Below are positions 1 to 10,559 of a DNA stretch of 64,000 bases, piece by piece. The translations under genes and the position numbers were made by a program. The notes beneath the pieces are model-generated. The model saw nothing but the letters and a program-made list of their open reading frames with translations, did not search any database and was not told the origin of the DNA. This stretch comes from Ehretia macrophylla. Taxonomy: Eukaryota; Streptophyta; Magnoliopsida; Boraginales; Ehretiaceae. Positions within the stretch are counted from its first letter, which is position 1. Every line of letters starts with the position of its first letter. Location of the stretch: contig CM075765.1 in NCBI GenBank assembly GCA_037974665.1, positions 55,747,747 through 55,811,746 on the forward strand, written 5' to 3'.

Positions 1-95
1 AATTATGATTTATAACATTTATTTTTTGAGATCAATACTTATTTCCTTCGCTAATTTCGTCACTAATTAGTGACGAATTTAACGACGGACTCTTA
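1..95. repeat. AT-rich remnant with a perfect palindrome, possibly CACTA-derived
   Basis: Positions 56-77 form a perfect 22-bp palindrome centred on ACTAATTAGT, followed by a GACGAATTTAACGACGG run. CGACG- and GTCGCTAA-type motifs are common in subterminal parts of plant CACTA transposons, so a CACTA fragment is possible. No terminus is visible because the window starts inside it. Confidence 0.3.
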
Positions 96-107
96 TATTT
101 CCTATTT

Positions 108-515
108 AGATATGCGATCAATTGCTTTTGATCCACAATAATATCTTCTATTTTTTAACTTGATAATTGTTCCGTTTATTTCTTTTCTAACTATGATTGA
201 TGATGATGTTGAAGTCATTTTGTAGAAATTATATTTTTTTGTTTTGGTTTGAACATATATATTTTGTGAATTTTTTGGTGATTTTATTTATTTATTTTTG
301 GTGATATTCCATGACTGTCAAAATAGTACATAATGTCATGTATGAGAGAGAAAATGATTCCAATGATAAAATAAGAAAATACAAAAAAATTAATATTTTT
401 CGTCAATTTTTTATAAAAAATAGACTAAATATTCACTTTTCAAAAATTAAAAAATAAAAAATTACTTTTACAAAACTTGAAGAACTTAAAGATTTTTTAC
501 TTTTTTATAAACATA
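108..515 (-). mobile_element. Old, decayed copy of the Mutator-like MITE found at 3099-3965
   Basis: Read in reverse complement, positions 3099-3607 of the intronic element match this stretch along most of its length. Shared runs include TTTTTTAACTTGATAATTGT (about 155-174), TTCCGTTTATTTCTT and GTAGAAATT. Further right, the GGACCAAA blocks of the intron copy appear here decayed to AGACTAAA and similar, which fits C-to-T and G-to-A ageing. The left end is lost in the sequence at 1-95. No target duplication was found. Confidence 0.6.
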
Positions 516-1183
516 TGAATCTCACTTTTTTTTCCATAAACTATTATTAATATGAATTGATTAAAGAATTTTTTTTACTTGGAACCAAAACTTAAAGCGT
601 GCTAGATTTGAGCTGAGTGGCCATGTTCCCGAGAAAAGCACGACACATTATGAGACTACCATTTTGTCTGATTGACCTTGCAATAGTCAGTGAAAATCTC
701 CAGCTGTGCCTTTTTTTTTTCTTCTTTTTTATTTTTGAGTCTAATTAGTCATTGTTATTATTTCTTTAACATGTATAGAAAGTCTAAGTTGTTTTATATT
801 ATACAAAATATTATATACGAGACATTTTGGTATTCAAATTTTAAGGAATGAAAAAACACGAAATTAATAAAACAAAGAGTATGGATCAGGCTTGATTCAT
901 CCATGTCGCGATGCAATATTATATGTGAGTAATCTCCGAACATGGCCAATTACCTAACCTTATAATGAAATGCCAAATTGTGAAAGAAAAAAGAAAGCAA
1001 TTCATAACTTTTCCCAAATTGAAAAAAAAAAAAAAATTACTTACCTCGTACATGAAAATAAAACTTCACCAAATGGATAGAAGTCCACTAATTCAGCCAC
1101 TTGCGTAAAGTACAAAAACGATTTTCAAAAATGATCAAACTTTATTACAAGAAAGATTACAACAACATTTGACCAAACCTCTT
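516..1183. other. Upstream intergenic region of the PB1 gene
   Basis: AT-rich, with long A and T runs and no open frame or repeat that I can name. It presumably holds the distal promoter of the gene starting at 1286. Confidence 0.5.
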
Positions 1184-1190
1184 TATAAAA
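1184..1190 (+). promoter_or_regulatory. TATA box of the PB1 gene
   Basis: TATAAAA lies 96-102 bases before the ATG at 1286. A start of transcription about 30 bases downstream (near 1215, in TGCTTTGCTTCACTCTG) would give a 5'UTR of about 70 nt. It is the only good TATA match close to the gene. Confidence 0.6.
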
Positions 1191-1241
1191 GCCATCACAC
1201 TGCTTTGCTTCACTCTGAGACACTATTATTTTTTTTTGGTA

Positions 1242-1530
1242 ATGTTATAATATTATGATCGTAAAATCCGTCACCCGCCACCATTATGACGAAACTCCGA
1301 TTAATGTGCAGCTACGGCGGACAAATAGTACCCCGAGCAAACGGGAAATCCCTGTTCTACGCCGGCGGCGAGACCCGAATCGTCTCCGTGGACCGCCGCA
1401 CGACGGCTTCATCACTCTCCTCACTCACTTCCCATCTGTCCATCACTCTCTTCAACAAACGTCCTCTTTGTTTAAAGTACCAGCTCCCAAACGAAGACCT
1501 CGACTCCTTAATCTCCATCACCACCGATGA
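1242..1530 (+). promoter_or_regulatory. Two upstream AUGs: a 2-codon uORF and a long overlapping uORF
   Basis: ATG TTA TAA at 1242-1250 is a two-codon uORF. A second ATG at 1255 opens a 91-codon frame to 1530 that overlaps the PB1 coding frame in another register. If transcription starts near 1215, both lie on the mRNA and ribosomes must scan past two AUGs. The main frame cannot start further upstream because an in-frame TAA lies at 1262-1264. The long frame's protein resembles nothing I know and is probably a shadow of the GC-rich PB1 exon. Confidence 0.45.
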
Positions 1531-4500
1531 AGACCTCTTGATCATGCTCGAAGAACACGCCCGCGTCTCCACTACACCTTTCCGCATCAGACTATTCCTC
1601 TTCGGGTCGGGTTTGCTTGACCCGAAAGCATCCGAGTCGTGGTTTTGTGATGCTTTGAAGAGTTCTGGGATTGTGCAGCGAGGCCAGTGTGCGGATTGGG
1701 CTTTGGTTCATGGGTTGATGGGCTTGGATATCATGGGTGAGCCGGAGAGTGTGGTTTTGGAGACTAGTTCGTCGTGTGGGTCAACTAGTTCCATGGTTTC
1801 GATGTCGAATTCGTCTCCCATTGGTGTTCAGTCTGAAGAGCCTGAAAACAACAAGGGTAGAGTGCCCTCGTCAGCTTCATTGGAAAGGTAATACAATTTC
1901 TGGGTTAATTTTCATTTTCTGGATTTCGATTTATTTATTTATTTAAAGGAGACCTTAAATGAAACATCTGCCGGTAATCGATCTCGTAATTATATGCGAG
2001 AGAACCATACCACTAGGGCAAATGAGCAGTGGTTGGATTTCAATCTTTCGTGTATTGAATAAATTACTTCATTACACTAACGTGGGGATTGCTGGAGAGA
2101 GAGGTGAGGAATGTAAGGTAGACGAAAAATAATGAAAGAAAAAAAAAACAAAAATGATAATAAAAAGGAAAAGAATGAATTTTACAATGTTTTGTTTGGA
2201 TTGAAGAATGAAATGAAAGTATAATTTTTAATGAAAAATTACTTAAAATTCTTTATTAAATGAGGAGGTATTTAATGCCTATAAATTGTTTTTTTATTTG
2301 AAAAGGATATTTTTGGAATAAGGTTAAATAAATAAATATGGAGGGATGTTTTTGTCCTATAAAAAGTGCTTTCTTTCAAAAAACTTCCAATTTGGAAGGA
2401 GGTTAAAATCCACTATTAATTTGACAAAAAAACAAAAAAATCCATTATTAAGGTATGTTTGGATTGGGTGATTTGGAGGAAATGATTGGATTTGTTTGGA
2501 TTTGGGGGCTTGGGGGTGATTGGATTCGGGGGATTTGTAAAATCTTTTATTTAGATGAATTTGGAATGATTTTTAAGGTGACTTGATTTAAATGATTACA
2601 TAATATTTATATTATTCCTCGTATTTCGTTAAAGTTACACTTATACGATTATTAATATTACACTGTATCCTTAAAAAGATAAAAATGTCAATTTATTTAT
2701 AAAATTTATCATTCCCCTAATATAATCCTTTATGAACTTTCTTTTTTGACCAAAAAAAAAAAATTTTCTTTTATAATTTTTCTAAATTTAAACACGATTT
2801 AATGCTTTCATTCCCTTTTTTCCCCTTTATTATTATTATTCTTTTCCTTTTGAATCCAAACAAGCCCTTAAAGGAAAAAAAATTCCTCTTCCTTTTCCTT
2901 CCCCTAACCAAAACCCCAATCCAAACAAGGGGAATGATTCTCTAATCCCTCCCTACCTTGAAAAGTGCAATCCAAACAAGTTGTTTAGTGAACCAATATC
3001 TTAAATCTAAAAATTAATAGTAAGATACATGATATATTACACATGGTAAATTAGACATGCATCTTGCATCCTAACATTATCTTTTAGATAGAAAATATGA
3101 GATAAAAACTTTTTGGTCCCTCTCGTTTTAGGAAAGTAACCTTTTGGTCCATCAACTTTTAAAAAGTGACAATTTGGTCCATTTTTAAGGGTAAGTTGAT
3201 GGAAAATGTTAACTTTTTGTGATTTTTCTATTTTACCCTTGGACCCATTTTCTTTCTCTTGCATGACATTAAAAACACGTTTAGAAAGCTGATGAATCAC
3301 TCATTCTTTTACCATTGCTACCAACGGTAAAAAGAGAGGGAGCAATGGCTATTATGGTGCTTATTTAAGCACCATTTTGGTAGCCATAGGATATCACCAA
3401 AAATCAAAAAAAATTACCAAAAAATTTACAAAATATACCTGTCCAAACCAAAATAAAAAAATACAATTTCTACAAAATCTCTTCAATATCATCATCTGCT
3501 ACAATTTGAGAAGAAATAAACGGAACAATTATCAAGTTAAAAAATAGGAGATGTTATTGTGAGTCAAAAGTAACTGTTCGCATATCTGAATCAAGAGACA
3601 ATTCATACAAACTTTATTTCTATTACGCAAGATCACGATACTAATTCTACATATTTTGGATACCTGACGAACAACAAGTTTCCATGGAACAGTTTTCCAA
3701 GCTTACCAAGAGAAAACTAAAGTTTTTCCTATGGTTTGGACAACCCACTAAGGTGGTTTTAGTGGAGCTGACGTGGCTCCACTAGGACCACTTAAATTTT
3801 TTTTTGTTTTGATTTTAAAACGATGCCAAATCCCCAAAATACCCCTTAACTGATAACTTTTCCGTCAACCTACCGTAAAAAATGGACCAAATGATCATTT
3901 TTCAAAAGCTGAGGGACCAAAAATTTACTTTCCCAAAATCTGAGGGACCAAAAAATTTTTATTTCTAGAAAATATTGAATGAATTGCTGAAGTCACTCGT
4001 TTAACATACTCTCATTTAAGGTGTGAAGCACTAAAAGAAACAAAATGAAGAATATAGGGACTAAATTGTCATTTTGTAATATTTAAGAGACTATATATGG
4101 AATTGGTATTAACCCTTTTCAAAGTTATTATGATTTTCCTTTTTCTTGTTATAGTCGGAAAAGGGGCAATGAATAATGAATTTGATCTTTGGATGATTTA
4201 TTTTGTCGAGTAGTATTGTCTAGTGTTTTGAATTGGGATAATTGCAATGCCCTTTGGATTTAACTCTCTATTATACTTCTTAAGAATGTGAAATCAGAGT
4301 ATATGGTTAATATTCTGATATGGAAGTATGGCTTCCTTTTCAAACTATGAAGATGGCTTCTAAATTGAGCATATGATCGAATATTGACAGTGACACCAGT
4401 GTTGGAAGTGCTCGTGTTTTGCCAAAATCTGCAGTCGTTCAAGAGTCGCACAGTCAAGTTGCTTCAGGAGCGTCCACATTCACCATTGAGTCTGAAAGTA

Positions 4501-5222
4501 CGGTCCCTGATTGTTTGTCTATCATTCAGATGCAGAAAAAAGTTCAAGTTTTTGGGTATCAATTACCACAACAATCAGATGGAAAGCAGCAACAGCATGA
4601 GGTGCAATATATTCATGGAAATGCCCGTTACTTACCTCAGTGTTCCACTAGCCCCTTGCCAAATGCATCTTACTATCCTATGTACCAGATACCAATGCAT
4701 CAGCATAGCCCTTATTCAGCCAACCAACCATACCCAGTTTATCTTGTGCCTGTGGGTCCAGTTCAATCTTACAATACGTCTGTCAATAGCAATGTAAATA
4801 ATAATCCAACCATGGCTTCAAGTCGGCCCCCTTTGCATCCACAGACAGCTACGATTGTTCCGCAAATGGTTTATAAGGAGACACTGATTGCTCAGCCAAC
4901 GGTGGAGTCTGCAGCAAAAGTTCATGAGGCATCCCAGGCAGCAACACCACGGGTGAATCTGCCTTCTAGTCAAGGTCAACAACAATTCATGGTGCCCTCT
5001 GAGCCCACGCATCCTTCCGAACCTGTTCCTGCTGCTTCCATGGACACTACTGATTATGCTGGTGAACTTGATGATAATCTTGCATACACCCAGATATATA
5101 AAACTCAGCCTTCAGCGCCTGTATTCCCTTCGCACTATCAGATCACTACGAAGGGTGCTGGAGTATTGTTGTCAGATTCTTCAATGCAGCAGCTCGCAAA
5201 TGTGAAGCATCAGGCTTCATGA
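1286..5222 (+). CDS. PB1 (octicosapeptide/Phox/Bem1p) domain protein, two exons
   Basis: Exon 1 is 1286-1887 and exon 2 is 4391-5222; the intron 1888-4390 has GT..AG ends and splits an AG|T codon. The joined frame is 477 codons plus TGA. Residues about 3-97 form a plant PB1 domain: the opening KLRLMCSYGG strand, then YQLPNEDLDSLISITTDEDL, the acidic OPCA-type motif used for PB1-PB1 pairing. The remainder is low-complexity, rich in Ser, Gln, Pro and Tyr, with no catalytic motif. Plant proteins of this layout are thought to act as interaction scaffolds; the partner is unknown here. An in-frame TAA at 1262 fixes ATG 1286 as the first possible start. The family call is firm from the PB1 domain; the splice sites are inferred from frame and consensus. 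Confidence 0.88.
2456..2978. mobile_element. Putative MITE with short inverted ends
   Basis: TGTTTGGATTG at 2456-2466 is matched by CAATCCAAACA at 2968-2978. Further copies of the same words lie just inside (for example 2909-2930). This end sequence is common among plant MITEs. I found no clear target duplication, so the exact borders are uncertain. Confidence 0.45.
3099..3965 (+). mobile_element. Mutator-like MITE with long TIRs and a 9-10 bp target duplication
   Basis: TAGAAAATAT occurs at 3089-3098 and again at 3966-3975, directly flanking the element. The ends are long imperfect inverted repeats of roughly 110 bp (left about 3099-3215, right about 3850-3965) with GGTCCCTC / GAGGGACC blocks. 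A 9-10 bp duplication plus long TIRs is the signature of Mutator-like elements. There is no transposase frame, so it is non-autonomous. A degraded relative lies at 108-515 in the opposite orientation. Confidence 0.8.
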
Positions 5223-6293
5223 CATCCACAGTGAGGCTTTCATAAATGAAGAGCAAAATTTTGGTAGTTTTGTATGCTTTTGTTTCCTGTTTCTTTTATA
5301 TGGTTTGTGATTGTGTTTGGTTTGTATCATTACCATTTGTTCATTTGTTAATTATTTCTCTACGCCTTTGTCTTTTGATGTTATTTGTTTACATACTTCT
5401 GGGATATTGAATCCCATCTTATAAAAGTGACTGTTTTATGTTTGTTTGATATGAAAGTCCAGGAACTAGTTACTGATTGAAGCTATAATTTTTTTTATAT
5501 GTCTGGTGCTTGTAGCTTGTTACTTTGGCCTATATCCCGAATATATTAGCTTGCGTCTGCCCGTATCTATTTTTGGGGTGGGGGTGCTTTCTTTTTCATT
5601 TTCAGATAATGAGCAAGAGGCTGATTTATGATGACATGAAGGTATGTGAAAGAGGATCATGGTTCCTCCTCTCCAAGTTTGAGCTTGGCTGACTGTCTTA
5701 GATGGAACCCCATCTACACGCTAAGAGCAGATCAAAGAAGCTTTCCGTTGGCTTTAACTAGCAAACCTCTTGCAAGTTGTTCATTCGTAGAGTTTGTTGG
5801 TGGATGAGACAACAGGTTGTTGCTGACATTGACTTACGCATTCACAAAGATGGACATGATGGGTCTGATTGGGAAAGTGTCGTGGTGGTTCCATGGTAAA
5901 AGATAACGTAGTCTAGTCCTTAAGCTAACCTGTTTACTGAGACATTTGTGCATAACCATTAAGATCTTCGAGAAAGCAGAAAATATTAAGTGACCACTTC
6001 ATCTAAAAGTTTAAACTGTTAGAGAGAAGTTTATTGTATTTATTTAGGTTCAACATGCTCCTTCACGTGTAAGCTAGATATTTATCAAGTCCAGGAATGT
6101 CAGATACAAGTAGCTCTGCACCAACATCTAGCACAAAGATGCCTCAGTATCTTACAGCTGGAATTTAAGTGTCTACCTGTGTTGAATGCCAACTAGTAAA
6201 CTATAATTGGCCAAAATTTTATTTTGACTGGCCATTAAAATGGAGTTATTCTGTATATCCAAATGTCTGGAGGCTATATGACTTTTGCTGCTA
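5223..6293. other. Convergent intergenic region with the 3'UTRs of the PB1 and WEB genes
   Basis: It lies between the TGA of the PB1 gene and the reverse-strand TGA of the WEB gene. The sequence is T-rich near 5260-5480, as expected of a plant 3'UTR. A TTTTCAG|AT site near 5605 could be an acceptor of a 3'UTR intron, but nothing else supports it. No further gene is seen. Confidence 0.5.
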
Positions 6294-8335
6294 TCATGTT
6301 TCTTTGCATGGCTTACCGATTGCATCAATACTCTTGCCGCTGAAAAACTTGGCTAGATTTGGCATTACCTTCTTTCTCTTGATGGAGAAAGAAGCTGATC
6401 TTGGCGTATGCCTAGCTGCAGGAGACCCTGACCTGAACTTTGCTCGTCCTGTTGGGGTAAATCTTATACCTCCTGTCATTGATCTTCTGGACCGTCTCAG
6501 CTGAGGTTGGAATTTTTCGTGTTCTGCTATTTTTTCAAACTTTTGCCTCCAGTTCTCTAACTCACGCTCGACCATTCTCTTGGCAGAAAGTGATTGCTCT
6601 GGTTTAGTGATCTCTTGCTTTTCGTCCACTCTTAGCTCTCCATTTTCTCTTGGAGAAAACTCCATCTTCATCAACATTTCCTTTTCACTCGCTTTCAGAG
6701 CTTCCACCCAAGCCTTAGCAGCTGCAACTTTCTTATCTGCAATTTCTGCCGCCCGAACTGCACATCCAGTTAGGTACTCGTATTCAAAGGTCGAGATAGT
6801 TATTGTGGAGCTGCGCCGTGAAGCTAATACCCTATTTTGCATTGTTTTCTCGGTGAGCATTTTCAAATTCTCAAGAGCTTTGGCTTCTGATGACTTAGCA
6901 GTTTTAAGCTCTTGTAATGAAGCTTGGAACCTTTCCTCTGCCAAGTCTATCTCAGACTCAGTTTTTTGAACTTCCTCTTTGATAACTGTAGTATCCTCAA
7001 GGCTATTGATCCTCTCTTTTGCAGCTGCCTCGGCTTCTGATTTCACTTGTTCTAGAGCGGTGGATAAATTTGATACGATTGATTGAGCCTTTTCTTCAGC
7101 TGCCGAAGCAGCTTCCAGCTTGGCTTTTGCCCGGAGAAGCTTTGAATTGAGATTCTGGATGGTCAAATCTGTCTTGGCTTCTTTCCTGTTTAAACGAGCT
7201 GTTTCTTCTGTGATGATATTTAGCTCATTCCGGATGATGTCCATGGAAGCCATAAGCTGGAATCCTTCTGCTTTAATAGACTCTAATTCTTTCTTTGCTG
7301 CCTTTAATTCTTTTGTTATTGACTGTAACGCGAATGCAGAGATGGATTTTTCCCCTTGCTGCAATTCGAACTCCAAATTCTTAGAGCTCTCATTTCTTTG
7401 AATCCTTTTGTCCATTTCCCGCACTTGTTGTAGTTCACTTTCCAACACACTGGCATCATCAGTTGTCACAGCAAGTCTTGTTTCGAGCTCTTTAACATGT
7501 TCAATTTCTTGGATCATATCATTGATCTTCTTCCTGATTTCTTCCAATCTAGCAGAATATTGCTTGGTGGCTTCTTGCCTCTGAGCTTCAACGGCTTCAC
7601 GTTCTTTTGCAGCCTCGAGTCGAGCCAACTCAACTAGCACATGCTCTTCATTAAGCTCTTCAATCTCCTCCGTCAATGCTTGTACTGAGTTCGAACAAGA
7701 CTCTGATTTCACCACGGAGGCTTCTCTTTCCTTCTCTGCTCGTCTTTTCTCTTCTAAAAGGGAGGCCATATCCAGCTTGAGTGTACTCAACTCTTGTTTT
7801 GCATTCTCCAATTGTTTCATCAGTTTGGTATCCTGATAATTCTGGACCATTCCCCAATCTCCTTCCTCTCTTCTCATCGTCTTTAACTTCTCCATGTCTT
7901 CAATCTGTGCTTTTGCTCTTGAATTTGATTCTTCAATCCTTTTTGTTAATGCTTTTACTGTCTTCTTCGCGTACGAAAGCTCGGATTCTGCCTGGGATTT
8001 TACTGAATCTGCAAGTCTTGTGGTCTCACTCAATTGACCAGCGTTTCTTCTAGCCTGATGAAGCTCTCCCATTCTTGAAGATGGCTTCTGAAACATTTTA
8101 ATGTCTCATTAAACTAGCACATAGTTAAAGCTATGCTATGCAGATAGAAAATTTGTTAGTGATATGGTACTGATCTATGCTTTTTGAATGTAAATTGCAT
8201 TACCTCTGAGTAAATTGTTTGAGATTTCTTCAGTAGAGAATTTTCCTTGGGAATTCTTTCTTTATAGAAATCAATGGCTGCTTTAACTGAACCAAATCCT
8301 TGTCTCTCATCTGACCCTCCTCTGTCCATTTCCAT
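6294..8335 (-). CDS. WEB family (DUF827) coiled-coil protein, PMI2/PMI15-like
   Basis: Exon 8204-8335 encodes the first 44 codons and exon 6294-8087 the other 597 plus TGA, for 641 aa. The 116-bp intron 8088-8203 has GT..AG ends (GAG|GTAATG, TTTCAG|AAG) in phase 0. The N-terminus has a short FGSVKAAIDFYKER motif typical of WEB proteins. About residues 60-560 follow as nearly unbroken heptad coiled coil, very rich in Glu, Lys, Ala and Leu. A basic Ser/Arg-rich tail ends with MPNLAKFFSGK, also seen in this family. In Arabidopsis, WEB1 and PMI2 interact and maintain the speed of light-induced chloroplast movement through chloroplast actin. Which paralogue this is cannot be decided by eye. An ATG six bases downstream (8329) is an alternative start. 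Confidence 0.85.
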
Positions 8336-8346
8336 CTGCTCCACAC

Positions 8347-8352
8347 TCACAT
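8347..8352 (-). promoter_or_regulatory. Start-stop uORF (AUGUGA) in the WEB leader
   Basis: On the reverse strand ATG TGA stands 15 nt before the predicted start at 8335, within the leader part of the exon (8336-8379). An AUG followed at once by a stop can stall ribosomes; the known plant case is the boron-responsive AUGUAA of NIP5;1. A regulatory role here is only an inference. Confidence 0.4.
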
Positions 8353-8379
8353 TGGAAGAAACCACTTCTAATACTTCTC

Positions 8380-8788
8380 CTGATCATGTGTAAGCAAAGG
8401 ACACCGGATTAAAAGTCGGGATGGCAACGGGTACCCGTTTTATCCGAAACCGACGGGTAACTGTCCGATAAAAATCCGATAATAAAAACCGATAAAGAAT
8501 CTGTTAGGGTTTGGATTTTATAAAGGAAAATCGATAGGTAAATCGATAATATTAAGATTTTTTTTTTCCCTGGCGAAACTCTACGAAAACCAGGAAAATA
8601 TAAAAAGAACAAAACCAATTATTGGTTGTACTTGTGGAAAGAGGTGGAAGATGAAAAGGTAACGGAAGTGTGCAAATGTTTCCTCTGGCCTGCGGTCTTA
8701 GTATAACTGCTTTATCTGGAAAAATACGTATATAAAATAAAGATTGCTCTACTCCTTCTCAATTGTAAACAAGGCACAAAATGCATAC
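8380..8788 (-). other. 5'UTR intron of the WEB gene
   Basis: The reverse strand shows a donor TTTCAG|GTATGC at 8789/8788 and an acceptor GATCAG|GAG at 8380/8379, giving a 409-bp leader intron. The upstream leader exon would run from 8789 to about 8890, and a CCAAT word lies near 8930. The stretch 8410-8470 (GGGATGGCAACGGGTACCCG) resembles the ends of hAT-type MITEs and may be an insertion in the intron. Confidence 0.5.
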
Positions 8789-8889
8789 CTGAAACTGCCT
8801 CTGGAAATAGCATCTGATTTCACTCTTAAGCTAGAAAATGGAGATTGAAGTGTCTTCGACTATTGTTTCAAATGGAAACTCATGAAAAA

Positions 8890-9190
8890 TGTAGATAATA
8901 GAGTTGAAGGGAGATAACTCCTGTTGATTGGCTGTAATTGGAAGTAACTGCCAGCCCTCTGATTACTTTCCCTTGGGACCCATCAAAATGATTTTCTTTC
9001 CAAAAATTTACAGCTCCCAAAAGTTATTTACAACGTTATTTAGCATTTTCGAACTCATAACTGCATCACGGGATTTATAGTCTTGCAATGAGATAGTATA
9101 ATCTTGATATAGCATGCAAAGAAAGGAGGAACTCCAGATGGTAGAAGAATCCAAAACTAGACTTCAATAAGAAAATCAGCTACATGAAAA
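8890..9190. other. Putative WEB promoter region
   Basis: It lies between the inferred WEB leader exon and the orphan exon at 9191. It has an ATTGGCTG (CCAAT, reverse) word near 8928 but no clear TATA box, and no coding signal. Confidence 0.35.
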
Positions 9191-9418
9191 TTAGAGCATT
9201 GGTAGGACAAGGAAAATAAAGACATACCTGTCGTGGAGCAAAGAAAACAACTGCATTTGGTTGGCACGACCAGACAATAATAATTTCATAAGCTTCGAAG
9301 GTGCATGATTTGCCACGATGTTGGATCCTAAACCATTCACCATACAAGTAACTTTCATAGTTTTTGGATGCCTCAAGATATGTGGCATCCTCTTAAATTC
9401 AAATAGTAGCTCCTCCGG
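9191..9418 (-). CDS. Orphan exon of an unrecognised nuclear gene, probably its 3' end
   Basis: The frame is open from an acceptor (ATTTACAG|CCGG at 9419/9418) to TAA at 9191-9193. It begins PEELLFEFKRMPHILRHPKT and contains KLMKLLLSGRANQMQLFSLL, which looks like real soluble helical protein. A good donor (CGACAG|GTATGT at 9228/9227) means it could instead be an internal exon of 191 nt. I do not recognise the family. No partner exon is seen upstream before the mitochondrial DNA begins near 10.56 kb. The gene may therefore be broken by that insertion, or may continue beyond the window. Confidence 0.45.
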   Translation of the reverse strand, partial: PEELLFEFKRMPHILRHPKTMKVTCMVNGLGSNIVANHAPSKLMKLLLSGRANQMQLFSLLHDRYVFIFLVLPML

Positions 9419-10559
9419 CTGTAAATGTAAGACCCCAATTATAAGCAGGTTAAGATAAATAGTTAAACTAAGATTAATTAATCGTAATTGTTAAATTTTA
9501 TTTCAATGTATTTGAATTTAAGGCGCGAGTTAAAATTTATTAAAAGAATTATTCTCGTAAGAAAATAGTGTCCGAAGTGAAATCGAGTTAGAAATAAATA
9601 AATTAACCTTTGAATGTAATTCGATTAATAGTTACAGTTAAATTATCTTTTATTTTATATGAATATAACGTCAATTTAAAAATTGGCAAGGACCAAAATC
9701 AAGTTTACTTGTTGCAATTGGAAAAGGGGGTTTAAATGCCAATTAAAGTAAATTTAAGGTAAAAAGTTAATATTTCAAAGTTGTTAATTTATCAATCTGG
9801 GTTTAATTTTGATTTAAAGTTATCATTGGTATTACTTGGCAAAGCTATCAGCAACTTTTCCCCCATAAGATAGGCTTCCGACAACACTAAAAAATGGCTC
9901 TCTCCGTCAGTACCTTAAACTAATTAGGCATTTCTAAGCTACTCTTTCATAAGCTATGATGGCTCTTTTGAATAAACTAAATAGTCTATGTGTTGGATTT
10001 TAGGGTCGGGTAGCCCAATATGGGTTGACCCGGCCCGACCCATTTTGTATGGGTCAATAGAAGTTATGAGAATAACTTCTCATAACTAATTAAAAAAGAA
10101 AAAGAGAAAGTTTTTTTTCTTTTAAACGTTGAAAACAGAAGAAACTCCTCTCTTCCTCTCTCAATCTCTCTTACCATGTCTACAATGCGTAGACATCAAA
10201 ATAAAAAAGGGACATTTAAGTTGTGGCAATATAGTTCTAAATCTCGTATTTAGAACTCTGATTCACGGCTTTAAACGGTGGAACGAACGAGGGCTAATTC
10301 CTGAGATTTCTTCCGCATTTACTACGAGGTTAGTATGATTTATGGTTTTACGAAAAATCCATATTATGTATTAAATTTCTTCACTATGCAATCTTCATTT
10401 TTTCCCAGGAGCATTCAACTGAAGAAGTATTAGTAAGACTCTGACGAAGACGTAGGAGCAATGGAGTTTGGTGAGGTTGCTCTTGGTCAGCTGTTTCTGC
10501 TCGAGTTTTAATGCTTGATGGGACTAGGATGTGTTTAATCCTATAAGGGTCGACCTATA
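9419..10559. other. AT-rich spacer, possible retroelement fragments
   Basis: No gene is visible. GTAAGACCCCAATTAT near 9431 and TGTTGGATTTTAGGGTCGGG near 9991 look like starts of LTRs, but I could not find partners or target duplications. GGGTTGACCCGGCCCGACCC near 10022-10041 is a GC-rich island of the kind found in plant LTRs. Base style changes to mitochondrial type at about 10.5-10.6 kb. Confidence 0.35.

Larger units (their letters stand above)
1888..4390 (+). other. Intron 1 of the PB1 gene, loaded with transposon remnants
   Basis: A 2.5 kb intron, donor AAG|GTAATA and acceptor TTGACAG|TGA. Apart from the two MITE-like elements listed separately it is AT-rich with no coding signal. Confidence 0.8.

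Noticed and set aside
6580..7401. Forward frames opposite the WEB gene
   Set aside because: Antisense shadows of the coiled-coil coding exon.
9431..10060. Possible LTR starts (TGTAAGACCCC-like and TGTTGGA)
   Set aside because: No paired LTR, primer site or target duplication found.
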